64,000 nucleotides of DNA from assembly GCA_030153485.1 (NCBI GenBank), contig JAGUQX010000003.1:123567-187566 (forward strand). The letters run 5' to 3'. Shown in pieces: positions 34,878 to 44,279 of the stretch; the first letter of the stretch is position 1; every line of letters starts with the position of its first letter. Source of the stretch: Oscillospiraceae bacterium. Its GTDB lineage: Bacteria; Bacillota; Clostridia; Oscillospirales; Ruminococcaceae. The position numbers and the translations under genes were made by a program. The notes below the pieces were generated by a model that was not told where the DNA came from, made no database searches, and saw only the letters and a program-made list of their open reading frames with translations.

Positions 34878-36278
34878 CTAATTATTTTTAAAAATTTTTG
34901 TTCCTTGTTTTGTTTCCACAATACTATACCCTTTTTCTTCTATAATATCCCTTATACTATCAGCTTTTTTATAATCTTTTTCACTTCTAGATTTTATCCT
35001 TTCTTCTACAAGTTGTTTTATATCTTTTGGAATATCTTCTTCTTGTTTTACATTATAGAGTATTCCCAAAATACTTGTAAAATTTTCAAATAAAACTAAT
35101 ATGTTTTCTAAATATATTCTACTAGTATTATCATTATCAGATATATATATATTTATATCTCTAACCATATCAAATATAACTGCCAATGCGTCTGCTGTAT
35201 TTAGATCATCATCCATACATATATCAAACGATTTATTATACTCCTGTATAATTTGTTTTTGTATATCTGTATATTTAACATTAGTGTTTTGTTTTATTTC
35301 TGATTTTATATTATCTCTAAAATTATATAGTCTTTCTAATGATGATACACAACTTTCGATAACCTCTATTGTATAATTTATTGGACTTCTATAGTGTGCC
35401 TGAATCATCATGAATCTTATCGGTTCATATCCATATTTTTCTGCTACATCTCTAACAGTAAAAAAATTGTTTGAAGACTTAGACATTTTTTTATTATTAA
35501 CATTTATATATCCGTTATGCATCCAATATTTTGCAAGTTCTCTCCCCGAATAACATTCGCTCTGTGCGATTTCATTTTCATGATGGGGAAATATTAAGTC
35601 CTGTCCACCACAATGAATATCTATTGTTTCCCCAAATATTTTTTCTATCATAGCAGAACATTCTATATGCCACCCTGGTCTGCCTTCTCCAAAGCTTGTT
35701 TCCCATGATGGTTCTCCTTGTTTAACCTTTTTCCATAACGCAAAATCTAAATGGCTTTCTTTTTTATTCCCTGCTTCAACTCTCGCTCCAGATTCTAATG
35801 AGTCTAATGGCATCTTAGACAACTTTCCATATTCTACAAATTTATCAGAACTAAAATATACATCTCCATCAACTTTATAAGCAAAGCCGTTCTCTAAAAG
35901 TCCTTCTATCATCTTTGATATAGAATCTAAATTTTCCGTAACTTTAGGAATCATATCCGGTTCTATTATATTTAAACCTAATGCATCTTTTTTATACTCT
36001 TTTATATATCTTTCAGAAATTTCTAAGCTATCAACTTTTTCTTCTATTGCTTTATTAATTATTTTGTCATCTATATCTGTAAAATTTTGAACAAACACAA
36101 CTTTGTTTCCTTTATATTTCAAATACCTTCTTAAAACATCAAATACACAAATTGGTCTTGCATTTCCTATATGTATATAGTTATAAACCGTCGGTCCACA
36201 TGCATATATACTAACCTCTTTGTTTTTTATAGAAACTAATTCCTCTTTTTTTCTTGTTAATGTATTATATATTTTCAA
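34878..36278 (-). CDS. cysS: Cysteinyl-tRNA synthetase
   Basis: 466 residues, class I synthetase. CGPTVYNYIHIGNARP has the zinc cysteine and the HIGH motif; GWHIECSAM and CGGQDLIFPHHENE give the other zinc ligands; KMSKSSNN is the second ATP signature. The C-terminal helical domain ends with a short anticodon-binding tail. GGAGG precedes the ATG. Its promoter should lie between 36279 and the pgsA terminator at 36351-36384, but this stretch is so AT-rich that I cannot choose one. Followed closely by the PfkB-type kinase, an unusual partner. Confidence 0.96.
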   Translation of the reverse strand: MKIYNTLTRKKEELVSIKNKEVSIYACGPTVYNYIHIGNARPICVFDVLRRYLKYKGNKVVFVQNFTDIDDKIINKAIEEKVDSLEISERYIKEYKKDALGLNIIEPDMIPKVTENLDSISKMIEGLLENGFAYKVDGDVYFSSDKFVEYGKLSKMPLDSLESGARVEAGNKKESHLDFALWKKVKQGEPSWETSFGEGRPGWHIECSAMIEKIFGETIDIHCGGQDLIFPHHENEIAQSECYSGRELAKYWMHNGYINVNNKKMSKSSNNFFTVRDVAEKYGYEPIRFMMIQAHYRSPINYTIEVIESCVSSLERLYNFRDNIKSEIKQNTNVKYTDIQKQIIQEYNKSFDICMDDDLNTADALAVIFDMVRDINIYISDNDNTSRIYLENILVLFENFTSILGILYNVKQEEDIPKDIKQLVEERIKSRSEKDYKKADSIRDIIEEKGYSIVETKQGTKIFKNN

Positions 36279-36350
36279 AAAAAATTTCCTCCATATTATT
36301 TATAAATATTTTATATTTTATTATAACCCATTATACTCATTCTTAATATT

Positions 36351-36384
36351 AAAAATATTCGTCCTATAAAAGACGAATATTTTT
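36351..36384 (-). terminator. Terminator after pgsA
   Basis: Perfect 13-bp stem (36351-36363 with 36372-36384), 8-nt loop, right at the pgsA stop. On the minus strand it is followed by TTTTTAATATT. It ends the long run of genes that begins at 45596. Confidence 0.88.
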
Positions 36385-36386
36385 GC

Positions 36387-36950
36387 CTATAAATCTAACA
36401 TTATGTTTTTATTTTTATACATATAATCAATTCCAGAAAAAATTGTTATAATTGTTGAAGCATACATAAAAAAACTTGCGAAAATTTTTATACTATCTAT
36501 AGATATATTTATACCGATACTTGGTAAAGCGGCAATACTTATTATACATATAATAGACACCATCTGTATAATAGTTTTAAGTTTTCCATATTTTCCAGCT
36601 TCTATAACTACACCTTTTTCCAAAGATAAAAGCCTTAAAGATGTAACTAACAACTCTCTAGCAATAATTATTATTACCAAATAAGAGGATGCCAAACCCA
36701 AAGATATAAATGAAATAAATCCTGATATAACCAATAATTTATCCGCTAATGGGTCCATAAGTTTTCCAAAATTTGTTATTAAATTTCGTTTTCTTGCGAT
36801 TTTTCCATCTATTGCATCTGTTATGCTTGCTATAATAAATATAATTAAAGCTAATATATAGTTATATTTAAAATCTTTTAAAAGAATAAAAAATACAAAA
36901 AATGGACACAATAAAATCCTAGAAACAGTCAACTTATTTGGCAAATTCAA
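36387..36950 (-). CDS. pgsA: CDP-diacylglycerol-glycerol-3-phosphate 3-phosphatidyltransferase
   Basis: 187 residues with about five membrane helices. Makes phosphatidylglycerol phosphate, the committed step to phosphatidylglycerol. The CDP-alcohol phosphatidyltransferase signature D-x2-D-G-x2-A-R-x8-G-x3-D-x3-D is complete: DAIDGKIARKRNLITNFG followed by KLMDPLADK. N-terminal NLPNKLTVSRI is typical of PgsA. Lies 29 nt after rimO, a common pairing in Firmicutes. Confidence 0.94.
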   Translation of the reverse strand: MNLPNKLTVSRILLCPFFVFFILLKDFKYNYILALIIFIIASITDAIDGKIARKRNLITNFGKLMDPLADKLLVISGFISFISLGLASSYLVIIIIARELLVTSLRLLSLEKGVVIEAGKYGKLKTIIQMVSIICIISIAALPSIGINISIDSIKIFASFFMYASTIITIFSGIDYMYKNKNIMLDL

Positions 36951-36979
36951 ATATAAGCATCCTCTCTATTTTATACAAT

Positions 36980-38308
36980 TTATACTAAAACTTCTGCTAA
37001 AAGATCATAATCAAGACTATCAAAAACCCTAACCTTTATAAAATCTCCTATATTTAAACTTTTATCAAACTGAAAAAAAACTTTTCCATCAATTTCAGGA
37101 GAATCCATATAGCTTCTTCCATAATAAGATTCCGCATATTTATCATATCCCTCTACAACAACTTCCAAATCTTTTTCAATAAGATCTAGATTATTATTTT
37201 TCATAATATTTTGTTGAAGTTTCATAATAGCTACGGCTCTTCTTTCTTTTTCGGTTTCGTCTATATGACCATCCATGCTAGCTGCTCTTGTTCCTTCTTC
37301 TTTTGAATAAGAAAAACATCCAACTCTCTCTAATTTAGAATCTTTAACAAAATTATAAAGCTCTTCAAACTCTTGTTTAGTTTCTCCTGGAAATCCAACA
37401 ATAAAAGTCGTTCTTATAACTAAGCCAGGAACTTTATTTCGCATATTTAAAATATGGGATTTATAAAAATCTATATCCCCTATTCTGTTCATCTGTTTTA
37501 AAATTCTTTTGTTAACATGTTGCATAGGCATGTCTATATATTTTAAAATTTTTGGGTTATCTCTAATAACAGACAGTAATTTTTCGTCTATTCTTTCTGG
37601 ATAACAGTATAATATTCTTATCCAGCGTATTCCCTTAAATTTTGTAATCTCTTCTAATAATCTGTATAAACTATTTTCCCCGTATAGATCATGTCCATAT
37701 CTTCCTGTATCCTGTGCTACAAGTATAATCTCTTTAACTCCTTGAGCTTCTAAAGATTTAACTTCTTTTAGAATGCTTTCCATATTTCGGCTTCTAAATT
37801 TTCCTCTAATTAATGGAATAGAGCAATATGTACATCCGTTGCTACATCCTTCAGCGATTTTTACATATGCATAAAACGGTGATGTGCTTAGTATTCGCTC
37901 GCCTTCTAAAGGAAGGTTATATTTATCAGATATATCTATAACCTTTTCTCCCAAAAGGGATTTTTTTATAGCTTGACTAATATTTAAATTAGACCCTATT
38001 CCCAATACAACGTCAACTTCTGGTATTTCTTTTATTATATCTTCTTTATATCTCTCAACAAGACAACCTGTAACAACAACAGATTTTATCTTTCCTTCTT
38101 GTTTTAGTGTACAAAATTCTAGAATATTATCTATTGACTCTTGTTTTGCAGACTCTATAAATCCACAGGTGTTTATAATTATAACATCTGCCTGATCTAC
38201 ATCTGGTGTTATTAAAAATCCATCTTTATCTATAACGCTTAAAAGCATCTCCGCATCAACCTGATTTTTAGAACACCCTAAAGACACCAAACCAACTTTA
38301 ACTTTCAT
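36980..38308 (-). CDS. rimO: Ribosomal protein uS12 methylthiotransferase RimO
   Basis: 442 residues. Radical SAM enzyme that methylthiolates an aspartate of S12. Three N-terminal cysteines bind one cluster (SLGCSKNQVDAE, INTCGFI, VTGCLVERY); the radical SAM CxxxCxxC is in GCSNGCTYCSIPLIRG; a C-terminal TRAM domain ends the protein. SLGCSKN and the IPLIRG form distinguish RimO from MiaB. ATG 38308 lies 6 nt after AAGGAG; the TTG at 38311 is less likely. A 14-bp tandem repeat fills most of the gap to recX. Confidence 0.93.
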   Translation of the reverse strand: MKVKVGLVSLGCSKNQVDAEMLLSVIDKDGFLITPDVDQADVIIINTCGFIESAKQESIDNILEFCTLKQEGKIKSVVVTGCLVERYKEDIIKEIPEVDVVLGIGSNLNISQAIKKSLLGEKVIDISDKYNLPLEGERILSTSPFYAYVKIAEGCSNGCTYCSIPLIRGKFRSRNMESILKEVKSLEAQGVKEIILVAQDTGRYGHDLYGENSLYRLLEEITKFKGIRWIRILYCYPERIDEKLLSVIRDNPKILKYIDMPMQHVNKRILKQMNRIGDIDFYKSHILNMRNKVPGLVIRTTFIVGFPGETKQEFEELYNFVKDSKLERVGCFSYSKEEGTRAASMDGHIDETEKERRAVAIMKLQQNIMKNNNLDLIEKDLEVVVEGYDKYAESYYGRSYMDSPEIDGKVFFQFDKSLNIGDFIKVRVFDSLDYDLLAEVLV

Positions 38309-38348
38309 CAAAATCTCCTTAAACTAAAATTGATATTATAAATTTAAT

Positions 38349-38488
38349 TTATTTATATCTTGTTATTTATATCTTGTTATTTATATCTTGTTATTTATAT
38401 CTTGTTATTTATATCTTGTTATTTATATCTTGTTATTTATATCTTGTTATTTATATCTTGTTATTTATATCTTGTTATTTATATCTTC
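38349..38488. repeat. 14-bp tandem repeat, ten copies, running into the recX stop
   Basis: Unit ttatttatatcttg on the plus strand. Nine perfect copies from 38349 to 38474 and a tenth (38475-38488) with one mismatch in its last base. Copies 9 and 10 encode the last residues of RecX (DINNKI) and its stop codon on the minus strand, and the rest are non-coding in the recX-rimO gap. Looks like a recent slippage expansion and may vary in copy number. Confidence 0.97.
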
Positions 38489-39100
38489 TATCATTTGATC
38501 TATTACAATTTTTATATTGCTATAATTATAACCCATTCTTAAAAGAGATGTAATTATTTTTTGGTTTCCCTTATAATCTAAAAGATTTTTTTGATGCTTC
38601 TTTTCTATTATAAATTTAATATTATCAAGAATATTGACTTCCTGTTGATATTCTTCCAAAATAATTTCAATATTCTCTTTAGATATTCCTTTAAGCGATA
38701 ACTCATACTCAGCTTTTTTAAATCCCCATTTTTTAACAACTAGATATTTTTTAGCCAAAGCCATCCCATATTTCATATCATCTATAAGACCAATATTTTC
38801 CATCTTTTCTACAGATTTTCTTGCAACTTCTTCCGATACAGATTTTAAGAGCTTTTCATAAAGCTCTTTCCAACTATGATCCCGATATGATATTAAGTAT
38901 AGACATCTCTCCCGCGCTTTTCGTTCCTCAGCATATATTTTTATATCTTCTAAATCTATATCCTCTAAAATATTACCTTCTTTTAAAGAAAATTTATCTA
39001 AAACTTCACTATGTAATGTGGCAAAATATTCATTATTTATAAAAATATTATAATATAATTTTTTATATTTCTCTATCTTGCTAATTATTTTTTTATCCAT
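38465..39100 (-). CDS. recX: Regulatory protein RecX
   Basis: 211 residues. RecX binds RecA filaments and limits their activity. Three-helix repeats typical of the family are visible: [63 protein letters not shown] and [29 protein letters not shown]. The start overlaps the recA stop by 8 nt, so the two are co-translated. The C-terminal six residues come from the first units of a 14-bp repeat array, so the gene end may have been shaped by repeat expansion. Confidence 0.92.
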   Translation of the reverse strand: MDKKIISKIEKYKKLYYNIFINNEYFATLHSEVLDKFSLKEGNILEDIDLEDIKIYAEERKARERCLYLISYRDHSWKELYEKLLKSVSEEVARKSVEKMENIGLIDDMKYGMALAKKYLVVKKWGFKKAEYELSLKGISKENIEIILEEYQQEVNILDNIKFIIEKKHQKNLLDYKGNQKIITSLLRMGYNYSNIKIVIDQMIEDINNKI

Positions 39101-40274
39101 TTACATCTATCTTATCGACTTCAACATCTAACTTAACTTTTGTTTTTTCTACCTTTTTTTCACTAGGTGTATTTAATGGCTCATTTACAGCTTCCATAAC
39201 AGCTTTTTGGGCAAGTTCTACAGCTGCCATCTTTTTTGCTCTTTTAGAACTCATTACAAGTTTATCAGCATTTTCTTTTATTAGTGTATAAATTTCTTCT
39301 TTTATTATTGGATTTTCTTTAAGAAAATCTTTAGAATTATCTCTTCCGTTTCCCAATCTTTCTTCTTTATAGCTAAACCATGCTCCGCTTCTATTGACTA
39401 TTCCTAAACTTAACCCTAGATCTAAAATCTCTCCCTCTGTAGAGGTTCCTTCGCCATACATTATATCAAATTCTGCCTCTCTAAATGGAGGTGCAACTTT
39501 ATTTTTTACAATTTTACATCTAGTTCTATTTCCTATAATTTCGCTTCCACTCTTAAGAGCTTCACCTTTTCTAACCTCTATTCTTATAGAAGAATAGAAT
39601 TTTAAAGCTCTTCCACCTGGCGTTGTTTCGGGGTTTCCATAGGTGATCCCTATTTTATCTCTAATTTGATTTATAAATACGGCAACACAATTAGATTTTG
39701 ATATAACACTAGTTAGTTTTCTTAAAGCTTGGGACATAAGTCTTGCTTGTAGACCAACATGAGCATCTCCCATCTCCCCTTCAATTTCCGCCCTTGTAAC
39801 CATAGCAGCGACAGAGTCTAACACTATTATATCAATCGCACCCGATCTAACCAACGCTTCTGTAATTTCCAACGCCTGTTCCCCTGTGTCTGGCTGTGAA
39901 ACAAGCAAAGAATCTATATTAACCCCTAAAGCTTTGCTATAAACTGGGTCTAAAGCATGCTCTACATCTATAAAAGCAGCTTCTCCACCTTCTTTTTGTG
40001 CTTCTGCCACCATCTGAAGGGCAACGGTAGTTTTTCCTGATGATTCTGGTCCATAAACTTCTATAATTCTTCCTCTAGGAACTCCGCCAATTCCCAAAGC
40101 TATGTCTAAACTTATAGATCCTGTAGGAATAAAATCTATATTCATCCCTCCAGCTTGTCCAAGCTTCATAACCGCCCCTGCTCCAAACTGTTTTTCTATC
40201 TGAGCTATAGCCGTTTCTATAGCTCTCTGTTTATCGCTACTTTTATTTTCAGATAATTTTGATTTTCCTATCAT
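39093..40274 (-). CDS. recA: Recombinase RecA
   Basis: 393 residues. DNA strand exchange and co-protease for LexA-type repressors. Walker A GPESSGKT at 75-82, Walker [11 protein letters not shown], loop 1 [19 protein letters not shown], the loop 2 region [19 protein letters not shown], then a C-terminal domain and an unusually charged lysine/glutamate/valine tail of about 30 residues. It sits mid-operon, 24 nt after prmC. I see no GAACnnnnGTTC-type SOS box in that gap, so damage control, if any, must come from an internal or distant promoter. Confidence 0.97.
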   Translation of the reverse strand: MIGKSKLSENKSSDKQRAIETAIAQIEKQFGAGAVMKLGQAGGMNIDFIPTGSISLDIALGIGGVPRGRIIEVYGPESSGKTTVALQMVAEAQKEGGEAAFIDVEHALDPVYSKALGVNIDSLLVSQPDTGEQALEITEALVRSGAIDIIVLDSVAAMVTRAEIEGEMGDAHVGLQARLMSQALRKLTSVISKSNCVAVFINQIRDKIGITYGNPETTPGGRALKFYSSIRIEVRKGEALKSGSEIIGNRTRCKIVKNKVAPPFREAEFDIMYGEGTSTEGEILDLGLSLGIVNRSGAWFSYKEERLGNGRDNSKDFLKENPIIKEEIYTLIKENADKLVMSSKRAKKMAAVELAQKAVMEAVNEPLNTPSEKKVEKTKVKLDVEVDKIDVNG

Positions 40275-40298
40275 AATACATAAATCCTCCTTATTATA

Positions 40299-41153
40299 CT
40301 ATTTAAACCCATAAATTCCTCTTATAATATTGTTTTCATCATATATATAAGCTATATTAAAAAAACAATTATCTTGTAAAATTTTTCTTACATCTTCATT
40401 CTGTCCCAATCCAATTTCAAATAAAATCATTCCACCTTTATTTAAAATTATTTTTGATATCGATACTATTCTATGATAAAATGCAAGCCCGTTTATTTCT
40501 CCAAACAAAGCCTCCCTTGGCTCATGTATAACCTCTGGCTGAAGATTTTCCATATCTTTCTCTGTTAAATAGGGTGGATTAGATACTACCAGATCAAATT
40601 TATCAGGTAGATCTTCTAAAATTTTCTTATCAAATATATCCAAAAGTTTTAAATCCATATTGGAAGAATAAAAATTTTTATTCTTCTCCAAATATCTATA
40701 CGCTAACAAACTATTCTCAATAGCTACACATCTAGTAATATGAGTTTCCTTTTCTAAGGTTATCCCTATACACCCTGTTCCAGAACATATATCAACAAAA
40801 GAGTTATATTTATGTATATTTATAGATTCTATCGCTTTTGTACATATACACTCTGTATCATTTCTAGGAACCAAAACCCCTTCACCTACAAAATAATCTC
40901 TAGTATAAAATGGTTGAGTTCCTAAAATATACTGCAGAGGATATCTTTCTGCCCTTTTTTCAAGAGCGTTTAGTATATTTTCATAATTAGCCCTACTAAT
41001 ACTATAGCTATTTAAAAAATGAATATCCCCTATACTAACATCTATATAATTTTGAATAATCCATAAAACTTCATTTTTAAAATTGCTTATGCATGATTTT
41101 TTAAATATATCACACCAGCTATTATATAAATTATTAATAGAAATTTCTACCAT
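40299..41153 (-). CDS. prmC: Release factor glutamine methyltransferase PrmC
   Basis: 284 residues. Methylates the glutamine of the GGQ motif in RF1 and RF2; the RF2 gene is at 13063-14166. N-terminal helical domain (RYPLQYILGTQPFYTRDYFV), SAM-binding VDICSGTGCIGITL and the catalytic NPPY in DLVVSNPPYLT. Its start lies 7 nt inside the end of the DUF1385 gene, a pairing seen in many Clostridia. Confidence 0.94.
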   Translation of the reverse strand: MVEISINNLYNSWCDIFKKSCISNFKNEVLWIIQNYIDVSIGDIHFLNSYSISRANYENILNALEKRAERYPLQYILGTQPFYTRDYFVGEGVLVPRNDTECICTKAIESINIHKYNSFVDICSGTGCIGITLEKETHITRCVAIENSLLAYRYLEKNKNFYSSNMDLKLLDIFDKKILEDLPDKFDLVVSNPPYLTEKDMENLQPEVIHEPREALFGEINGLAFYHRIVSISKIILNKGGMILFEIGLGQNEDVRKILQDNCFFNIAYIYDENNIIRGIYGFK

Positions 41154-42085
41154 TTATCTAAGCCTTTTTCAACAGGTATAACTTCTTTTAAAGCAGCAAT
41201 AGCTATTTCAATCTGCCCTTCATCTGGCTCTTTAGTTGTAAAATTTTGAAGCCATAACCCTGGAGATGACAAAAATCTTGTAAACCAATTATCATGTCGC
41301 CCCAAAAATTTTATCAATTCATATCCAAACCCAACAACAATCGGAAGCATTAAAAGCTTTATAGCTGTTCTTAAAAAAACTTGATCTATTCTTATTAAAG
41401 AAAATATAATTATACTTATAACTAAAACAATAAGTATAAAGCTTGTTCCACACCTTGGATGAAATCTTGTATATTTTTTAACATTTTCTATTGTTAAGTC
41501 TTTATGGTTTTCATAGCAAAATATCGTCTTATGCTCTGCACCATGATACTGAAAAAGACGTTTTACATCCTTTATATTTGAAATTCCTGCTAGATATAAA
41601 ATAAATATAATTATCTTTAAAATTCCTTCTAGAAGTGATCTAATAAAATAGTTATCCTCTACATTAGGAATAATACCTACTATAAATGTTGGTATTAATA
41701 TGAATAATGAAATAGATATAGCGACCCCTAAAAAAATTCCTATAAAAGAAATAACTGAGGAAACCTTATCACCAAAAATTTTAGATAAAAACTTGTCAAA
41801 CTTACTATCTTCTATTTCAATATCGCCCATAGATTTTTCAGCGGATTTATTTAAACATTTATATCCAAGTGAGAGGCTTTCTATAAAGTTAAACACCCCT
41901 CTTATAATAGGCATTTTTTTTAAAAAGTTTTTCTTTGGAACCCCTTCTAAAATAACCTCGGTATCTATATCTCCATTTGGAAGACGTGTAGACATAACCG
42001 TCTTGTCTACACCCCTCATCATAATCCCTTCTATAAGAGCTTGTCCTCCTATAGATGTTTTATACGAAGCTTTATTGCTCATCAT
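41147..42085 (-). CDS. DUF1385 membrane protein
   Basis: About 312 residues. The conserved start SIGGQALIEGIMMRG, the central FQYHGAEHKTIFCYENHKDLTIENVKKYTRFHPRCGTSF with conserved His and Cys, and four or five membrane helices define the DUF1385 family (often annotated as a metal-dependent or YqhQ-like protein). Function is not established. It nearly always precedes prmC and prfA in Clostridia, here without prfA. The start is probably ATG 42085 or the adjacent ATG 42082, after GAGGTGA; the GTG at 42091 overlaps that site. The beginning overlaps the end of the sensor kinase gene by 14 nt. Confidence 0.87.
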   Translation of the reverse strand: MMSNKASYKTSIGGQALIEGIMMRGVDKTVMSTRLPNGDIDTEVILEGVPKKNFLKKMPIIRGVFNFIESLSLGYKCLNKSAEKSMGDIEIEDSKFDKFLSKIFGDKVSSVISFIGIFLGVAISISLFILIPTFIVGIIPNVEDNYFIRSLLEGILKIIIFILYLAGISNIKDVKRLFQYHGAEHKTIFCYENHKDLTIENVKKYTRFHPRCGTSFILIVLVISIIIFSLIRIDQVFLRTAIKLLMLPIVVGFGYELIKFLGRHDNWFTRFLSSPGLWLQNFTTKEPDEGQIEIAIAALKEVIPVEKGLDKW

Positions 42086-43541
42086 ATTCACCTCTTTCTA
42101 CAACACTTTGTTTAACCTCTGGCTCTCTAATTTCTCCCTTTTTTAAGTTTATAGGAATTTTTATAAATACTGTTGTTCCAATATTTTCTTCACTCTCTAA
42201 TTCTAATGACCCCCCATGAAGAGTAATTATTTCAGATGATAAAGAAAGTCCTATTCCAGAACCTCTTTTTTTAAAATTAGCTTTATAAAATTTTTGTTTT
42301 ATAAAGGGAAGATCCGCTTTACCTATTCCACAGCCGTTATCTTTTACCGATATAGTAATAAAATTTTCATCATAAAAAGCATCTATATGTATTATTGCTT
42401 TTGGACCAGAATATTTTATAGCATTATCTATGACATTTATAAAAACTTGTTTTAATCTATCTTTATCCCCAAAAATATAAGGAATAAATTCAGGAGAATT
42501 ATACCTAATATCTATCTCGTCTTTTTTAATTTTATCTGTATATATAAGAAGGGATTCTTCTAATTCGGCAAGTACATCTGTTTTATTATTTACCAATATA
42601 AATCGTCCATTCTGCATCTTTGAAAAATCTAAAAGATCTTCAACCATTGATGAAAGCCTTCTAGTTTCGTTAACAATAACCTTCATGCCTTTTTCAAACA
42701 TCTCTGTGTCAGATGGGTTTGTCATCATCAAAGTTTCTCCCCATCCTTTAATCGCCGTCAACGGAGTTCTTAATTCATGAGAAACACCAGATATAAAATC
42801 ATGCTTTAATTTATCAGACTTAGCTAGGTCATCCCCCATATTATTTATCATATCACACAATTCGCCAAGCTCATCACTAGACGATCTTTTTGCCTTAGCC
42901 GTAAAATCTCCTGTCGCTATCTTTCTAGCTACAGTTCCAATATTTCTAATCTGTAATACAACAGCCCCTGTATATCTATACCCAAATATAAATATAAATA
43001 TAAAAAAGAATATCGCAAGTATAGTAAAATTTAGCATATCTCTAGAAATTGCAGAATCTATATTATCAAGATTTGCAACAAACCTAACAGCATGAATTCC
43101 GCTATCCGATTTTGGTATTATTATACAAACAGACATAAACCCTCCCACAAGAGGCGTATATGATGTATATGTAGTTATACCATTTTCACTTTCTTCTGCT
43201 TTTTTATAATCGTTATCTATATCAAATGTATAAGGAAATCCACTAGAATTTAATAATATATTTCCGTTTATATCTATTGCCATTATCTCTATTTTTTCTT
43301 TATATTTAAAATCTTTCATCAAATACGTAAGTTTCTCTTTTAAAGTATCTTCATTTTTCAAAATTTGATCCGATATATAATCATAGGTAATCGTTGCTCT
43401 GGAATATATATATTGTTCTACATTAGAATAATAAAATTTTTTAAGACCAAAGGAAACCCCAATAAGAACAGTAAATAATAAAACAAATATTATAACAAGG
43501 CTACTTATAACCCATTTATGAGTCATACTCGTTATCGCCAA
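42072..43541 (-). CDS. Two-component sensor histidine kinase
   Basis: 489 residues. First membrane helix at ~10-33, an extracellular sensing domain of about 120 residues with the YSRATITYDYISDQIL and INGNILLNSSG segments, second helix at ~170-190, HAMP (IRNIGTVARKIATGDFTAKAKRSSSDELGELCDMINNM), then the HisKA H-box SHELRTPLTAIKGW, N-box NVIDNAIKY, G1 DNGCGIG and G2 GSGIGLSLS. TTG 43541 is used, about 9 nt after GGAG. Paired with the response regulator 24 nt upstream and a lipoprotein before that. Similar kinases in Clostridia respond to cell-envelope state; the signal here is unknown. Confidence 0.92.
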   Translation of the reverse strand: MAITSMTHKWVISSLVIIFVLLFTVLIGVSFGLKKFYYSNVEQYIYSRATITYDYISDQILKNEDTLKEKLTYLMKDFKYKEKIEIMAIDINGNILLNSSGFPYTFDIDNDYKKAEESENGITTYTSYTPLVGGFMSVCIIIPKSDSGIHAVRFVANLDNIDSAISRDMLNFTILAIFFFIFIFIFGYRYTGAVVLQIRNIGTVARKIATGDFTAKAKRSSSDELGELCDMINNMGDDLAKSDKLKHDFISGVSHELRTPLTAIKGWGETLMMTNPSDTEMFEKGMKVIVNETRRLSSMVEDLLDFSKMQNGRFILVNNKTDVLAELEESLLIYTDKIKKDEIDIRYNSPEFIPYIFGDKDRLKQVFINVIDNAIKYSGPKAIIHIDAFYDENFITISVKDNGCGIGKADLPFIKQKFYKANFKKRGSGIGLSLSSEIITLHGGSLELESEENIGTTVFIKIPINLKKGEIREPEVKQSVVERGEYDEQ

Positions 43542-43565
43542 AAAACCATCTCCTATAAAAAATAT

Positions 43566-44267
43566 CTAGTCTACCCCATTCCATTTATAACCATATCCCC
43601 AGATAGTAACTATGAATTTTGGAGAAGAAGGTTCATCCTCTATCTTCATTCTAAGGCGACGAATATTAACATCAACTATCTTGATATCTCCATAATATTT
43701 ATCTCCCCAAACTTCTTCAAGAATTTTTGTTCTTTCTAAAGCTTCATTTTGGTTATTCATGAAAAATTCTATTATTTGATACTCAACCTGGGTTAAATCT
43801 AGTACATTTTCATTTTTTGTCAAAGTTCTTCTTTTCGGATTAAGTACAAATTCCCCTGATTTAACTATTTTAGATTTTTGTGTCCCTGCTGTCGCCATGT
43901 TAACTCTTCTGTGTATAGCATCGACTCTTGCCACAAGTTCAGACGGGCTAAACGGCTTGGTTACATAATCGTCTGCGCCTAACATAAGCCCCCCTACTTT
44001 ATCCATCTCTTGTGTTTTTGCAGAAAGCATTATTATACCCAAGGTTGCACTTTTTTTTCTAAGCTGTTTACAAACAGAAAACCCATCTATCCCAGGTAGA
44101 TTTATATCTAACAGAGCTATATCAAAATCTCCTCCATGTTTATCAAAAACCGCCAATGCATCCTCTCCATTTGCGACATCTGTAACGTCATACCCTGCTC
44201 TTTCTAAATTTATAACCACGAAATCTCTTATTACGTCTTCATCTTCACAGATTAATATCTTCTTCAT
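43566..44267 (-). CDS. OmpR/PhoB-family response regulator
   Basis: 233 residues. Receiver domain with acidic pair ICEDEDVIRD, the phosphoacceptor aspartate in IALLDINLPGIDG, and the conserved lysine in VTKPFSPSELVARV. The DNA-binding winged helix has LTQVEYQIIEFFMNNQNEALERTKILEEVWG and VDVNIRRLRMKIEDEPSSPKFIVTIWGYGYKW. Strong site AAGGAG before the ATG. Partner of the kinase downstream; target genes are not visible, although the genes of the same operon are candidates. Confidence 0.94.
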   Translation of the reverse strand: MKKILICEDEDVIRDFVVINLERAGYDVTDVANGEDALAVFDKHGGDFDIALLDINLPGIDGFSVCKQLRKKSATLGIIMLSAKTQEMDKVGGLMLGADDYVTKPFSPSELVARVDAIHRRVNMATAGTQKSKIVKSGEFVLNPKRRTLTKNENVLDLTQVEYQIIEFFMNNQNEALERTKILEEVWGDKYYGDIKIVDVNIRRLRMKIEDEPSSPKFIVTIWGYGYKWNGVD

Positions 44268-44279
44268 GCAATATCTCCT

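Noticed and set aside
38360-38542. 60-codon plus-strand frame with repetitive [13 protein letters not shown]-like protein
   Set aside because: It is a by-product of the 14-bp tandem repeat, which keeps a frame open every 42 nt; no ribosome site.
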